From RPQJ01 sp963707145 (GTDB lineage Bacteria; Pseudomonadota; Gammaproteobacteria; Steroidobacterales; Steroidobacteraceae), in NCBI GenBank assembly GCA_963707145.1, contig CAVPOQ010000004.1, positions 310,001-374,000 on the forward strand: DNA of 64,000 bases, read 5' to 3'. Below the pieces are notes generated by a model that saw nothing but the letters and a program-made list of their open reading frames with translations, made no database searches and was not told the origin of the DNA. Position numbers and translations under genes: made by a program. Of the stretch, positions 43,550 through 51,929 are shown piece by piece; positions within the stretch are counted from its first letter, which is position 1, and every line of letters begins with the position of its first letter.

Positions 43550-45901
43550 ATGGACGCCATCGACCTGCAGGGCGGGTTCCGGATCGCGCAGTGGCTCGTC
43601 GAGCCGCACGAGTCGCGGATCACGGGCCCCGCCGGCCGGCACACGCTGACGCAGGACCAGCTCACGCTGCTGCTCGCGCTCGCCGAGCGGCACGGAGAGG
43701 TCGTCAGTCGTCGCGACCTGCGCGAGCGCCTCTGGCCCGGCGAGACCGCCACCGACTCACGGCTGCGCGACACGGTACGCTCGCTGCGCGAGCTGCTCGG
43801 CGGCTCGGCGCTGGACCAGCGTCTGATCGAGAGCGTCGCGCGCAGCGGATTCATGCTCGTGGCGCCGTTGCAGCTCGCATCGCAGTCGCCGGCAGCCCCG
43901 GCCGGCGTGCCGCATGCCCTGCCGGTCCCGCCGGTCCCGCCGCAGACGAACATCGGCTTCCTGCAGGCGCTGTATGCCGAACTGCGGCGGCGACACGTAT
44001 TCCGGGTCGCCGGTGCCTACCTCGTCGGCATGTGGCTGGTGCTGCAGGTCGCAGAGACCACCTTCGAGCCACTGCGTCTGCCTGAGTGGTGGCTGACGGC
44101 GCTCACCATCCTCGTGATCGTGGGACTGCCGATCGTGCTCGTTCTGGCGTGGTCCTACGAGATCACGCCGCAGGGCGTCGTGATGGAGGACGGCGGGCGT
44201 CGTGGCCTGCGGTTGCCGCGCGCGCGCCGCGCCGTCGCACCGGCGATCGTGGCCGGCGTGACACTGATGGCAGTGGTGACCGGCTACGCGTGGTGGCGCA
44301 ACATCGATCGCACCGTTGAGGCGGACCGGGCGCCCTTCGCACCGAGCGCGCAATCCATCGCGGTGCTCCCGTTCCAGGACATGAGTCCGTCCGGCGAGTC
44401 GGCCTACCTCGGGGACGGACTGAGCGAGGAACTCTCGAGCGACCTGGCCAAGCTGCCCGGGCTGCGCGTCGCGGCGCGCACCTCCGCCTTCGCCTACCGC
44501 GGCCAGGAAGTCGACGTGCGCACGATCGGCGAGCAGCTCGGCGTGCGCTACGTGCTCGAGGGCAGCGTCCGCCGCGAGGACGACCGGGTCCGCGTGACCG
44601 CGCAGCTCATCGACGCCACGACCGGATACCACGCCTGGACCGAGAGCTACGACCGCCCGTGGCAGGACCTGATCGCGATCCAGCAGGACATCTCCGGTGC
44701 GATCGCGCGCGAACTGCGGACCGTGCTCACGCCCGAAGCGGCGCAGCAGATCAAGGCTGCCTCGACCACGAATCCCCGCGCCTACGACTTCTATCTGGCG
44801 GGCGTCTCCCAGCTCCGCAAGGGCGGCGCGCTCTCGAACATCGACGCGGCCGAGCAGCTGTTCCGGCGGGCGCTCGAGGAAGACCCGGGCTTCGCCCGCG
44901 CGCAGGCCGGGATGTGCGAGATTGCGATCCAGCGGTTCGAGTCGACGAGCGCGACCGAGCTGGTGGACGTGGCCGAGGCCGCGTGCCGCCAGGCGCTGGA
45001 GACGGATCCGGCGCTCAAGGAAACCGAGATCGCGCTCGGCAAGCTGTATCTCGCGAGCGGGCGGCATGAGCAGGCGGAGGCCGTCTTCCGCTCGCTGCTG
45101 CGGCGGGCGCCGCGCGACGCCGAGGCGCACATCGGGCTCGCCAGGGCGCAGGCGAAGTCGAATCGCCCCGACGAGGCGGAACGGAGCTTCCGCGAGGCCA
45201 TCGCCGTCGAGCCCGGCTTCTGGCAGACCTACAACAGCCTCGGCGGGTTCCTGTTCGAGCTCGGCCGCAGTCGCGAGGCTGCCGAGGCCTTCCGGCGCGG
45301 CACCGAGCTCGCGCCCGGCAACCCCACGGCCTACAACAACCTCGGCGCCGCGCTGCTCTCCGCGGGCGACCTGCAGCAGTCGGCCAGGGCGTTCGAGCAG
45401 TCGATCCAGATCGAACCCTCGCGGGCGGCGTACTCGAACCTCGGGACGCTCTACTACTACCTCGGCCGCTTCGAGGAGGCCGTCGCCGTCTACACCAAGG
45501 CCATCGCGCTCGCGCCCGAGGATCACCGGCTCTGGGGTGCGCGCGCCGACTCCAGGTGGTACCTGCCCCAGGGGCGACCGGGTGCGCGGGCGGACTACCA
45601 GCGCGCAGTGCTGCTTGCGGAGAAGGCCCTCGCAGTGGATGCGACCGACGCGGATGCCTGGGCGCTGCTCGGCTATTTCTACGGCCGCCTCGACGACCAG
45701 GACCGGTCGCGCCGCTATCTCGCGCGCGCCCTGGAACTCGGTCCCGACCTCCCGTTCGTCGTCTACGCCGCGGCGATGGCCGCGGCGGACCGGGGCGACC
45801 GGCCGGAGGCGCAGCGCCTCATCAAGCACGCGATCGACAGCGGATTCTCCCGCGTGCTCGCCAGGCCCGACCCGGCGCTGAAGGGCATCCCGATCCCATG
45901 A
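43550..45901 (+). CDS. Winged-helix, transmembrane and TPR protein
   Basis: Encodes 783 residues. Residues about 10-108 are an OmpR/CadC-type winged helix (LTQDQLTLLLALAERHGEVVSRRDLRERLWPGE, LRDTVRSLRELLGG). Three membrane helices follow (about 150-168, 181-200, 228-247), then a periplasmic-type TolB-N/FlgO-like domain at about 268-390 (SIAVLPFQDMSPSGESAYLGDGLSEELSSDLAKLPGLRVAARTSAFAY). About eight TPR repeats fill 415-780. It looks like a membrane-anchored transcription regulator that senses through its periplasmic/TPR part, in the manner of CadC. Such proteins recur in Xanthomonadales and relatives, but targets and ligands are unknown. Confidence 0.8.
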   Translation: MDAIDLQGGFRIAQWLVEPHESRITGPAGRHTLTQDQLTLLLALAERHGEVVSRRDLRERLWPGETATDSRLRDTVRSLRELLGGSALDQRLIESVARSGFMLVAPLQLASQSPAAPAGVPHALPVPPVPPQTNIGFLQALYAELRRRHVFRVAGAYLVGMWLVLQVAETTFEPLRLPEWWLTALTILVIVGLPIVLVLAWSYEITPQGVVMEDGGRRGLRLPRARRAVAPAIVAGVTLMAVVTGYAWWRNIDRTVEADRAPFAPSAQSIAVLPFQDMSPSGESAYLGDGLSEELSSDLAKLPGLRVAARTSAFAYRGQEVDVRTIGEQLGVRYVLEGSVRREDDRVRVTAQLIDATTGYHAWTESYDRPWQDLIAIQQDISGAIARELRTVLTPEAAQQIKAASTTNPRAYDFYLAGVSQLRKGGALSNIDAAEQLFRRALEEDPGFARAQAGMCEIAIQRFESTSATELVDVAEAACRQALETDPALKETEIALGKLYLASGRHEQAEAVFRSLLRRAPRDAEAHIGLARAQAKSNRPDEAERSFREAIAVEPGFWQTYNSLGGFLFELGRSREAAEAFRRGTELAPGNPTAYNNLGAALLSAGDLQQSARAFEQSIQIEPSRAAYSNLGTLYYYLGRFEEAVAVYTKAIALAPEDHRLWGARADSRWYLPQGRPGARADYQRAVLLAEKALAVDATDADAWALLGYFYGRLDDQDRSRRYLARALELGPDLPFVVYAAAMAAADRGDRPEAQRLIKHAIDSGFSRVLARPDPALKGIPIP

Positions 45902-45923
45902 ACGCGGCACGGCGCACCGGGCG

Positions 45924-47582
45924 ATGCTGACCGATCACGCCGGATTGAGCCCCTTCGAGCGCCTGCTCACGCTGTTCACGCGCGTCAGGCCGGGGGAGGG
46001 TCGCAGCGCGTTCCTGTTCTTCCTGCACGGCTTCCTGCTGCTGTTCTCCTACCAGGTCGTCAAGGCGCTGCGCGAGGCCTTCATGCTCGTGAAGTTCTCC
46101 GCCGAGGTCCGCGCCTATGCGGTGGCCGTGATCGCGCTCGTGCTCATGGTGCTGGTGCCGGTCTATGGCCGCGTGCGCCGCCGGCTCGACGGCGAGCGGC
46201 TGCTGCAGGCCGTCACGGCGTTCTTCGCGATCAACCTGCTCGGGTTCGCCGCGGCGGCCGCCGCCGGCGTCTCCCTCGCGTTCGCGTTCTTCGTCTGGGT
46301 GAGCGTGTTCGGCGTGGTGGTGGTCGCGCAGCTCTGGGCTTTCGCCGCGGACTCGTTCAATCTCAAGAGCGGGCAGCGACTGTTCCCGGTGATCATGGTC
46401 GGCGCGAACCTCGGGGCGCTCGTCGGCGCGAAGTCCGCGCAGCTGTTCGTCGAGGCGCTCACGCCGATCGGCCTGATGCTGGTCGCGACCGTGACGCTGC
46501 TTGCGACCATGGCGCTCGCCTTCCCCGAGCGCCGCGCCGTTCCGGAGGGTTCCCGGCCGTCGATCGCAGTGGCCGTGCCGCGCGCACCGAGCCTGCTCGG
46601 CGGCATCGGCCTCGTGCTGCGCGATCGCTACCTGCTGCTCATCGCGCTGCTGGTCGTGCTGCTCAACTGGATCAACACCACCGGCGAGTTCATCCTCGCC
46701 GACTTCGTGCAGCGCGATGCCGCGACGCGCGTCGCGGCGAGCGGCGGAGTGCTCGACAAGGGCACGCTGATCACCGCGTTCTACGGCAATTTCCAGTTCT
46801 GGGTGACGCTGACGGGTCTGGCCATCCAGCTGCTGCTGGTGGCGCGCATCTACCGGACGGTCGGCGTGCGCGGCGCCCTGCTCATTCACCCGGCGATCGT
46901 CGCGCTGGGCTACGGACTGATCGCGCTCGCGCCGCTGCTCGGCGGCTTCGTGCCGGTGTTCACGCTGATCCGGCTGGTCAAGATCGTCGAGAACAGCGTC
47001 GACTACTCGCTGATGAACACGACCCGGCAGGCGCTGTTCCTGCCGGTGGACCGCGATGCGAAGTACGAGGGCAAGACCGCGATCGACTCGTTCTTCTGGC
47101 GCTTCGGTGACCTGATCCAGGCCGGCGTGGTGTTCGCCGGTCTCAACTGGTTCGGCTGGGGCGCCCCGCAGTTCGCGCTGCTCAACCTGCTGCTCGCCGC
47201 CGTGTGGATCGGACTCGCGGTGGCCATCGGCCGGCAGTTCGCCGCCAAGGCCCGCGAGAACGTCATCAACGTCGCGCCCGAGACCGGTGCGCGCATACCC
47301 GACCTGGGTTTCATCCCGGGCCGGGCGTTCGAGCATCGGGTGCCGAGCGACGCGTTCCGAGACGCCGACCCCGGCGACGTGCTGCACCTCGCGGCGCGGT
47401 GCGAGGACGGGCGGCCGCTGCCCGCATGGCTGCGCTTCGACGCGAAGTCGCGCTGCTTCACGGGCCGCCCGCCCGAGGGAATGGACGTGGAACTGACCGT
47501 CGTGGTGACCGCGAGCGACGTGGACGGCCTCGAGGCGTCGAGCTGCTTCACCCTGCGCGCGACGGCGGAACGCGGCGGCTGA
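45924..47582 (+). CDS. ATP/ADP-translocase-like (NTT) carrier with C-terminal cadherin-like domain
   Basis: Encodes 552 residues. About 20-440 is a multi-helix NTT/TLC-like carrier (RSAFLFFLHGFLLLFSYQVVKALREAFMLVKFSAEV, VFGVVVVAQLWAFAADSFNLKSGQRLFPVIMVGANLGALVGAK, KIVENSVDYSLMNTTRQALFLPVDRDAKYEGKTAIDSFFWRFGD). These conserved blocks match the non-parasite bacterial Npt1/Npt2-like family, whose solutes are mostly unknown. Residues about 462-548 form a dystroglycan-type cadherin-like (He_PIG/CADG) module (DADPGDVLHLAARCEDGRPLPAWLRFDAKSRCFTGRPPEGM), an extracellular-type fold that is odd on a carrier. It begins 22 bases after the TPR gene. Confidence 0.78.
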   Translation: MLTDHAGLSPFERLLTLFTRVRPGEGRSAFLFFLHGFLLLFSYQVVKALREAFMLVKFSAEVRAYAVAVIALVLMVLVPVYGRVRRRLDGERLLQAVTAFFAINLLGFAAAAAAGVSLAFAFFVWVSVFGVVVVAQLWAFAADSFNLKSGQRLFPVIMVGANLGALVGAKSAQLFVEALTPIGLMLVATVTLLATMALAFPERRAVPEGSRPSIAVAVPRAPSLLGGIGLVLRDRYLLLIALLVVLLNWINTTGEFILADFVQRDAATRVAASGGVLDKGTLITAFYGNFQFWVTLTGLAIQLLLVARIYRTVGVRGALLIHPAIVALGYGLIALAPLLGGFVPVFTLIRLVKIVENSVDYSLMNTTRQALFLPVDRDAKYEGKTAIDSFFWRFGDLIQAGVVFAGLNWFGWGAPQFALLNLLLAAVWIGLAVAIGRQFAAKARENVINVAPETGARIPDLGFIPGRAFEHRVPSDAFRDADPGDVLHLAARCEDGRPLPAWLRFDAKSRCFTGRPPEGMDVELTVVVTASDVDGLEASSCFTLRATAERGG

Positions 47583-47594
47583 GCGCGGGCCCGG

Positions 47595-49565
47595 TCACTT
47601 CGCGCCGCCGGACGCGATCTCCAGAATGCGATCGCGCCGCTGCAGCAGCGGCTTCACCGCACGCGTTCCGGCGAGTTCTCCGATCGCCGCCTCGACCGCG
47701 CCCGCATCGAGACGCCGCAGGCGCTCCTGCATCTCGGGGCCCGTCCTGGCGAGTTCGGCCTCCAGCGGCTTGGGGAGTCGCGTCTCTGTCCCGAAAGCGG
47801 CGTCGTGTCCGCTCAGCAGCAGCGTCCCCGCGTCGGCGTCGTAGAGATACCGGTCGAGACTGCGGCCCTGGTTGCCGATCAGCGCGTCGAACGCGTAGGC
47901 GAGCTGGTGCTGCGCAGCGACGTCGCACCAGCCGCCCGCCGGGAGCCTGGGCGCCTTGCCGTCGGGCGGCCGGGGCCGCCGCGCCGGCTCGGCCTGCGGC
48001 GCCGACGTGATGGACTGGCAGGCGAGTCCGGCCGGAGTGCCGCCACGCGCATTCTCTCGGTCCTGCGCGCTCGCCCAGTTCGCCGGCCGGCCCTGCAGGA
48101 CGCCTTCCTGGCCGGCATGGCTGCGCGCCACCGTCGCCGGCACGAGGCCGAGCCCGAGCAGGCGGTCGAGGCGGTACGCGGCGAGTTCGCGCCGCACGGT
48201 CTCCGTGCCGGCCGCCTCGAACACTGCGTTCACGCTGCGGCCCTCGAGCGTCACCTTCGTTTCGAGGACGCCGGGTGCGCAGACCGACGTGGCCTCGATG
48301 GTGCCGCGCGCCAGCACGTCGGCGACCGTCGCTTCGTCGAGCGTCTGGGAACTCAGGTACAGCGGCTCGGCGGGGACTGCGGCAGGCGGCACCGTCGGCA
48401 GCGCGTAGGCCACGCGCGATCCAGCTGCATCCGAGACGAGGGCCGCCGGACGGCCCTGGTACACGGCGCCGTTCATGCCCGCGTCGAGTTTCACCACTGC
48501 GCCGTCGAAGCGCGAGACGACCGTGGCGTTGCGCGCCACGGTGTGCCCGACCACGACGCGCCGCGCGCCGGTCGTGCGCAGGAACGGCTTCAGGACGTCG
48601 GCCTCGGCGCACTCGTTGCAGAGCGCCGCTCCACGGTACCAGTTGGGACCGGTGGGTCCGAGCTGCGGGTCGTCGTCGGCACGCTGGAAGCGCTCGACGG
48701 CCGCCGCCAGCGCCGAGCGGGACTCCCCAGGCGGAAGCGCCTCGAGCCGCTGGCGGGCGAGGGCGGCGCGCTGGTCGTAGCGGTCCTCGAAGTGCAGCAG
48801 CCCCGCCTCGACCAGCGTCGGTTCGGCGCCGACGTAGGCGGCCAGTGCGGCGGCGTAGTCGCGATTGAGCTGCTCGATCTTCAGGCCGCGGAGCAGCGAC
48901 GAGGGACCGCCGTGCATGTAGACGGTGTCGTTGACGCGGACCGCGGCCGGCAACCCGAGCAGCCAGCGGCCGTAGGCACCCTGCGGCCCGAGCAGCCGTC
49001 GGTGGCCGAAGTACCCCGGCGGAAACAACCGCTCGAAGTCGGCCGGCGTCGCGCCGCTGTGGCGCGCGAGGTACTCCGTGCGGCGCCGGTCGCGCTCGGC
49101 GGCGTCCTCGTCCGTCGCGAAGGCGGCGTACTCGCCGGGTGCGACGTAGCGCAGGTCGCCCAGCACGTTCATGGCCTCGTGGTTGCCGAGCACCACGTGC
49201 AGCCGTCCGCCTGCCGACTCGGCCTCGTGCTGCAGGCGCATCAGCAGGTCCATCACCTTGCGCGAGTCGGCGCCACGGTCGAGCAGGTCGCCGAGGCTCA
49301 CGACGTGGGCCGCGCCGGCGCTCCAGCGCAGGCTCGCGTCCACGACGCCCACCGACTGCAGCAGGGCGGTGAGTTCCGTGTAGGCGCCGTGCACGTCGGC
49401 GAAGGCGACCACCCGTTCGACGCCGCTCCAGCCCGACGCAGGCGTTGCGGTCGCCTGCGTGGGCGCGCCGGCCGCGACCGATCCGGTCAGCGAGGCGAGG
49501 ACTGCGACGGCCGCGAGGATCGTCCGGCGCGCGTCGGGGGTCGGTTCCAGTGGCAGATGCGGCAT
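47595..49565 (-). CDS. Metallophosphoesterase fused to a degenerate PI3/4-kinase-like domain
   Basis: Encodes 656 residues from the ATG at 49565. A signal peptide covers about 1-32. The PPP-type phosphatase covers about 50-390: DVHG (57-60), GDLLDRG (92-98), GNHE (127-130), HGG at 218, GHT (340-342), all metal ligands present. Residues about 425-600 resemble a PI3/4- or FAM20-like kinase domain (ELAAYRLDRLLGLGLVPATVAR; FDALIGNQGRSLDRYLYD; LSGHDAAFG). The usual catalytic Asp of N-x-D-R-H is Gly here and the ATP-binding Lys is not evident, so it may be a pseudokinase. Located outside the cytoplasm. It converges on the carrier gene and sits 13 bases downstream of a second kinase-like gene. Its substrate is unknown. 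Confidence 0.75.
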   Translation of the reverse strand: MPHLPLEPTPDARRTILAAVAVLASLTGSVAAGAPTQATATPASGWSGVERVVAFADVHGAYTELTALLQSVGVVDASLRWSAGAAHVVSLGDLLDRGADSRKVMDLLMRLQHEAESAGGRLHVVLGNHEAMNVLGDLRYVAPGEYAAFATDEDAAERDRRRTEYLARHSGATPADFERLFPPGYFGHRRLLGPQGAYGRWLLGLPAAVRVNDTVYMHGGPSSLLRGLKIEQLNRDYAAALAAYVGAEPTLVEAGLLHFEDRYDQRAALARQRLEALPPGESRSALAAAVERFQRADDDPQLGPTGPNWYRGAALCNECAEADVLKPFLRTTGARRVVVGHTVARNATVVSRFDGAVVKLDAGMNGAVYQGRPAALVSDAAGSRVAYALPTVPPAAVPAEPLYLSSQTLDEATVADVLARGTIEATSVCAPGVLETKVTLEGRSVNAVFEAAGTETVRRELAAYRLDRLLGLGLVPATVARSHAGQEGVLQGRPANWASAQDRENARGGTPAGLACQSITSAPQAEPARRPRPPDGKAPRLPAGGWCDVAAQHQLAYAFDALIGNQGRSLDRYLYDADAGTLLLSGHDAAFGTETRLPKPLEAELARTGPEMQERLRRLDAGAVEAAIGELAGTRAVKPLLQRRDRILEIASGGAK

Positions 49566-49578
49566 GGGCTCGCTCCGC

Positions 49579-50544
49579 TCAGAACGTGCGGACCTTGCCG
49601 CGGTCGAGGTCCTCGAGCAGGCGCTGCAGTCGCCGCCAGAGCTGCGTGATCTCCGAGCGCGTGAGTCCGAGCTGCACCGTGGCGTCCGCGGTGCGCACCC
49701 CGCGCGACGGCCCCGCATTCGCCCCCGGCGGCTCGGCGACCCAGCGGCCCTCCGCCAGGCGCCACTGCGCGAGCACGCCCAGGCGGCGCTGCAGCTCGTC
49801 CTCGGTGACGGTGCGCAGTCGCGCGACCGTGTCCGCCGGCAGGCGGTCGACGCGCAGGTCGCGCCACAGGTGGGCCCGGTCGCTCTCGTTGAAGGCGAAG
49901 GCCACGCCGTTGTCGATCGAGAACACGCGGGCACCCGCGTCGGCCTTCGAGATCAGGAAATTGCCGACGTTCGAGTCGCCGTGCTCGATGAGGCAGGTGA
50001 GCACGTTGAGCTGGCCGATGTGGCGTGCGTACACGGGGTCGCTCGCGAAGCGCGTGGCGTCGTAGACGTCGGCGATCACCTTCACGTCCTGCAGCCAGTA
50101 CTGCAGCACGACGAGCACCTCGTCGGAACCCCTGAAGGTGGGGCGTGCCTCGGGCGACCACGGACGCAGCTCGGCGAGCGGCACCATGCGCAGCGCGGTC
50201 GGCGGGACGACGAATTCCGCGGGATCGAGGAACAGCTTCTGCAGCTCGTAGGCGGCGAGGTCGTAACGCGGACGGTTGTTGAAGTCCTCGGCGCCAGGCT
50301 CGGCGCGCCGCAGCTTGACGCGGTATGGCGGCTGCCCGTCGAACGACAGTTCGGCCTTCAGCGTGATGTCGCCCCTGGCCTTGGGCCGGCTGATCTCGGC
50401 CGACACGATGGCGAACGGCTCTGCCGCGAGTTCGCGCTCGATGTCGCCGGCCGGGCGCGGGATGTTGGCATCCTGCGCCACGGCCGCCGCGGCGAGTCCG
50501 AGCAGCAGGGCGGCTGCGGAGAACTGCCCGTGCATTCGCTTCAT
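49579..50544 (-). CDS. Secreted kinase-like protein (PI3/4K or FAM20/HipA-like fold)
   Basis: Encodes 321 residues from the ATG at 50544 with a signal peptide (about 1-23, ends AAAVAQ). PYRVKLRRAEPGAEDFNNRPRYDLAAYELQKLFL supplies a candidate ATP-binding Lys and helix. CLIEHGDSNVGNFLIS (residues about 185-200) has the catalytic Asp and Asn of the HxDxNxGNxL pattern, and VFSIDNGVAFAF (207-218) the metal-binding Asp. The active-site residues are thus kept, unlike in the downstream fused domain. The remaining N- and C-terminal parts are not recognised. It is 13 bases upstream of the phosphatase fusion and overlaps the diguanylate cyclase stop by 4 bases. A periplasmic phosphorylation pair is an inference. 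Confidence 0.65.
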   Translation of the reverse strand: MKRMHGQFSAAALLLGLAAAAVAQDANIPRPAGDIERELAAEPFAIVSAEISRPKARGDITLKAELSFDGQPPYRVKLRRAEPGAEDFNNRPRYDLAAYELQKLFLDPAEFVVPPTALRMVPLAELRPWSPEARPTFRGSDEVLVVLQYWLQDVKVIADVYDATRFASDPVYARHIGQLNVLTCLIEHGDSNVGNFLISKADAGARVFSIDNGVAFAFNESDRAHLWRDLRVDRLPADTVARLRTVTEDELQRRLGVLAQWRLAEGRWVAEPPGANAGPSRGVRTADATVQLGLTRSEITQLWRRLQRLLEDLDRGKVRTF

Positions 50545-51890
50545 GCGGTTCGCTCCTGTGCAGCTCCCGGCGCAACGTCCCCGTCGGCGACCGTCCGACG
50601 CGACACGACGCGGTTGCGACCCTGGTGCTTGGCCCGGTACAGGCACACGTCGGCGTGCTGCAGCAGCGCGAGCGCCGTGGTTTCCTGGTGACGCGTCGCG
50701 AGCCCGATGCTGAGGGTCACCTGCAGGCCGGGCGCGAACCGCGACCAGCGCTCGCGCTCGACCGCGCGGCGCAGTTCCTCGCAGAAGCCGACCGCCTCCT
50801 GCTCGCCCATCCCGACGAGGCAGAACAGGAACTCCTCGCCGCCGTAGCGCGCGACGAGATCGGAGTCGCGCATGCGCTGCGCGAGGATCTCTCCGGCGCG
50901 CTCGAGCACGCGGTCGCCGACCCCGTGGGAGTGCGCATCGTTGATCTGCTTGAAGCGGTCCACGTCCGCGAGGGCGACGCTGAACGGATGCCCGAGCCGC
51001 ACCGCGTGTTCGAGCTCGCGCGCCAGGAACGCGTCGGCGTGACGGCGGTTGTAGAGCCCGGTGAGCGTGTCCTGCGCTGCGAGGCGCTCGAGCTGCAGCG
51101 TCTTCTCCTGCAGCGCCGCCGTGCGTTCCTCGACCAGTCGCTCGAGCCGCAGCCGCATCTCGGCGAAGCGCTTCAGCGCGAGCATGCCAGCCGCCAGCAC
51201 CGCGAGCAGCAGCAGGAACACCTCGACGTCCATGCGCGTCCAGACAATGGCGACGAGCACCCCGATCAGGCTGGCGGTGAGTTCCGTGAGCGTGTCGAAC
51301 AGGCTGAGCGAGGTGCGCGCGGACTGCCCGCGGATCCGCACCAGCGCCATCATCCCGATCTCGTTGATGGCCTGCATCGCGAGCAGCATCGCCAGCACCG
51401 CGGCGAACGCGACCAGCGACAGGTGCGCCAGCGGCAACGGGCCACCGAGCGCCAGGTACAGGAACCCGCCCACCAGGACCATGAGGGTCATCAGGCCCGA
51501 GTTCGTGAGGGACGCATTGATCACCGTGCGCAGCGGCACGCCGTTGCGGAGTCGGTGCCAGGGGTAGAGCAGCGACGCCAGCCCGCTGATCCACGCCGCG
51601 TCCACGGGCCCGAGCACGAGGATGCTCGCGACCTGCGCCACGCGGTCGAAGGATACGTAGCCGAAGGAGGGGTGCGAGTAGCCGATCGAGATCGTGAACA
51701 GGCTCAACAGCAGGAAGAACCCGACGCGATGCCAGTCGGACGGGTCGACGCCGCTCGACGGCCACGTGAAGGCGAGCGCCGCGACGGCGCAGCCGAACAC
51801 CAGGGCGCCGTAGAGGAACTCCCCGGAGCGCAGCCAGGATCCGGTGTCGGTTGCTCCGGCGCCTTTCACGGCGCGAACACTAGCAGGCAC
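50541..51890 (-). CDS. Membrane-bound GGDEF diguanylate cyclase
   Basis: Encodes 449 residues. About seven membrane helices occupy residues 25-240 (a MASE-like sensor segment, type not identified), followed by a coiled segment RLRLERLVEERTAALQEKTLQLERLAAQ. The GGDEF domain spans about 268-430: DTLTGLYNRRHAD, the catalytic GGEEF (350-354), and an RxxD inhibitory site just before it (RDSD, 341-344). It should make c-di-GMP with product inhibition. Its ATGA junction with the secreted kinase-like gene implies one message with the genes downstream. A GTG at codon 8 (MKGAGATDTG) is an alternative start. Confidence 0.88.
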   Translation of the reverse strand: MPASVRAVKGAGATDTGSWLRSGEFLYGALVFGCAVAALAFTWPSSGVDPSDWHRVGFFLLLSLFTISIGYSHPSFGYVSFDRVAQVASILVLGPVDAAWISGLASLLYPWHRLRNGVPLRTVINASLTNSGLMTLMVLVGGFLYLALGGPLPLAHLSLVAFAAVLAMLLAMQAINEIGMMALVRIRGQSARTSLSLFDTLTELTASLIGVLVAIVWTRMDVEVFLLLLAVLAAGMLALKRFAEMRLRLERLVEERTAALQEKTLQLERLAAQDTLTGLYNRRHADAFLARELEHAVRLGHPFSVALADVDRFKQINDAHSHGVGDRVLERAGEILAQRMRDSDLVARYGGEEFLFCLVGMGEQEAVGFCEELRRAVERERWSRFAPGLQVTLSIGLATRHQETTALALLQHADVCLYRAKHQGRNRVVSRRTVADGDVAPGAAQERTA

Positions 51891-51929
51891 GGGTCGCGCC
51901 CGCGAGACTGCTTCGAGCCGTGCCGGGAC

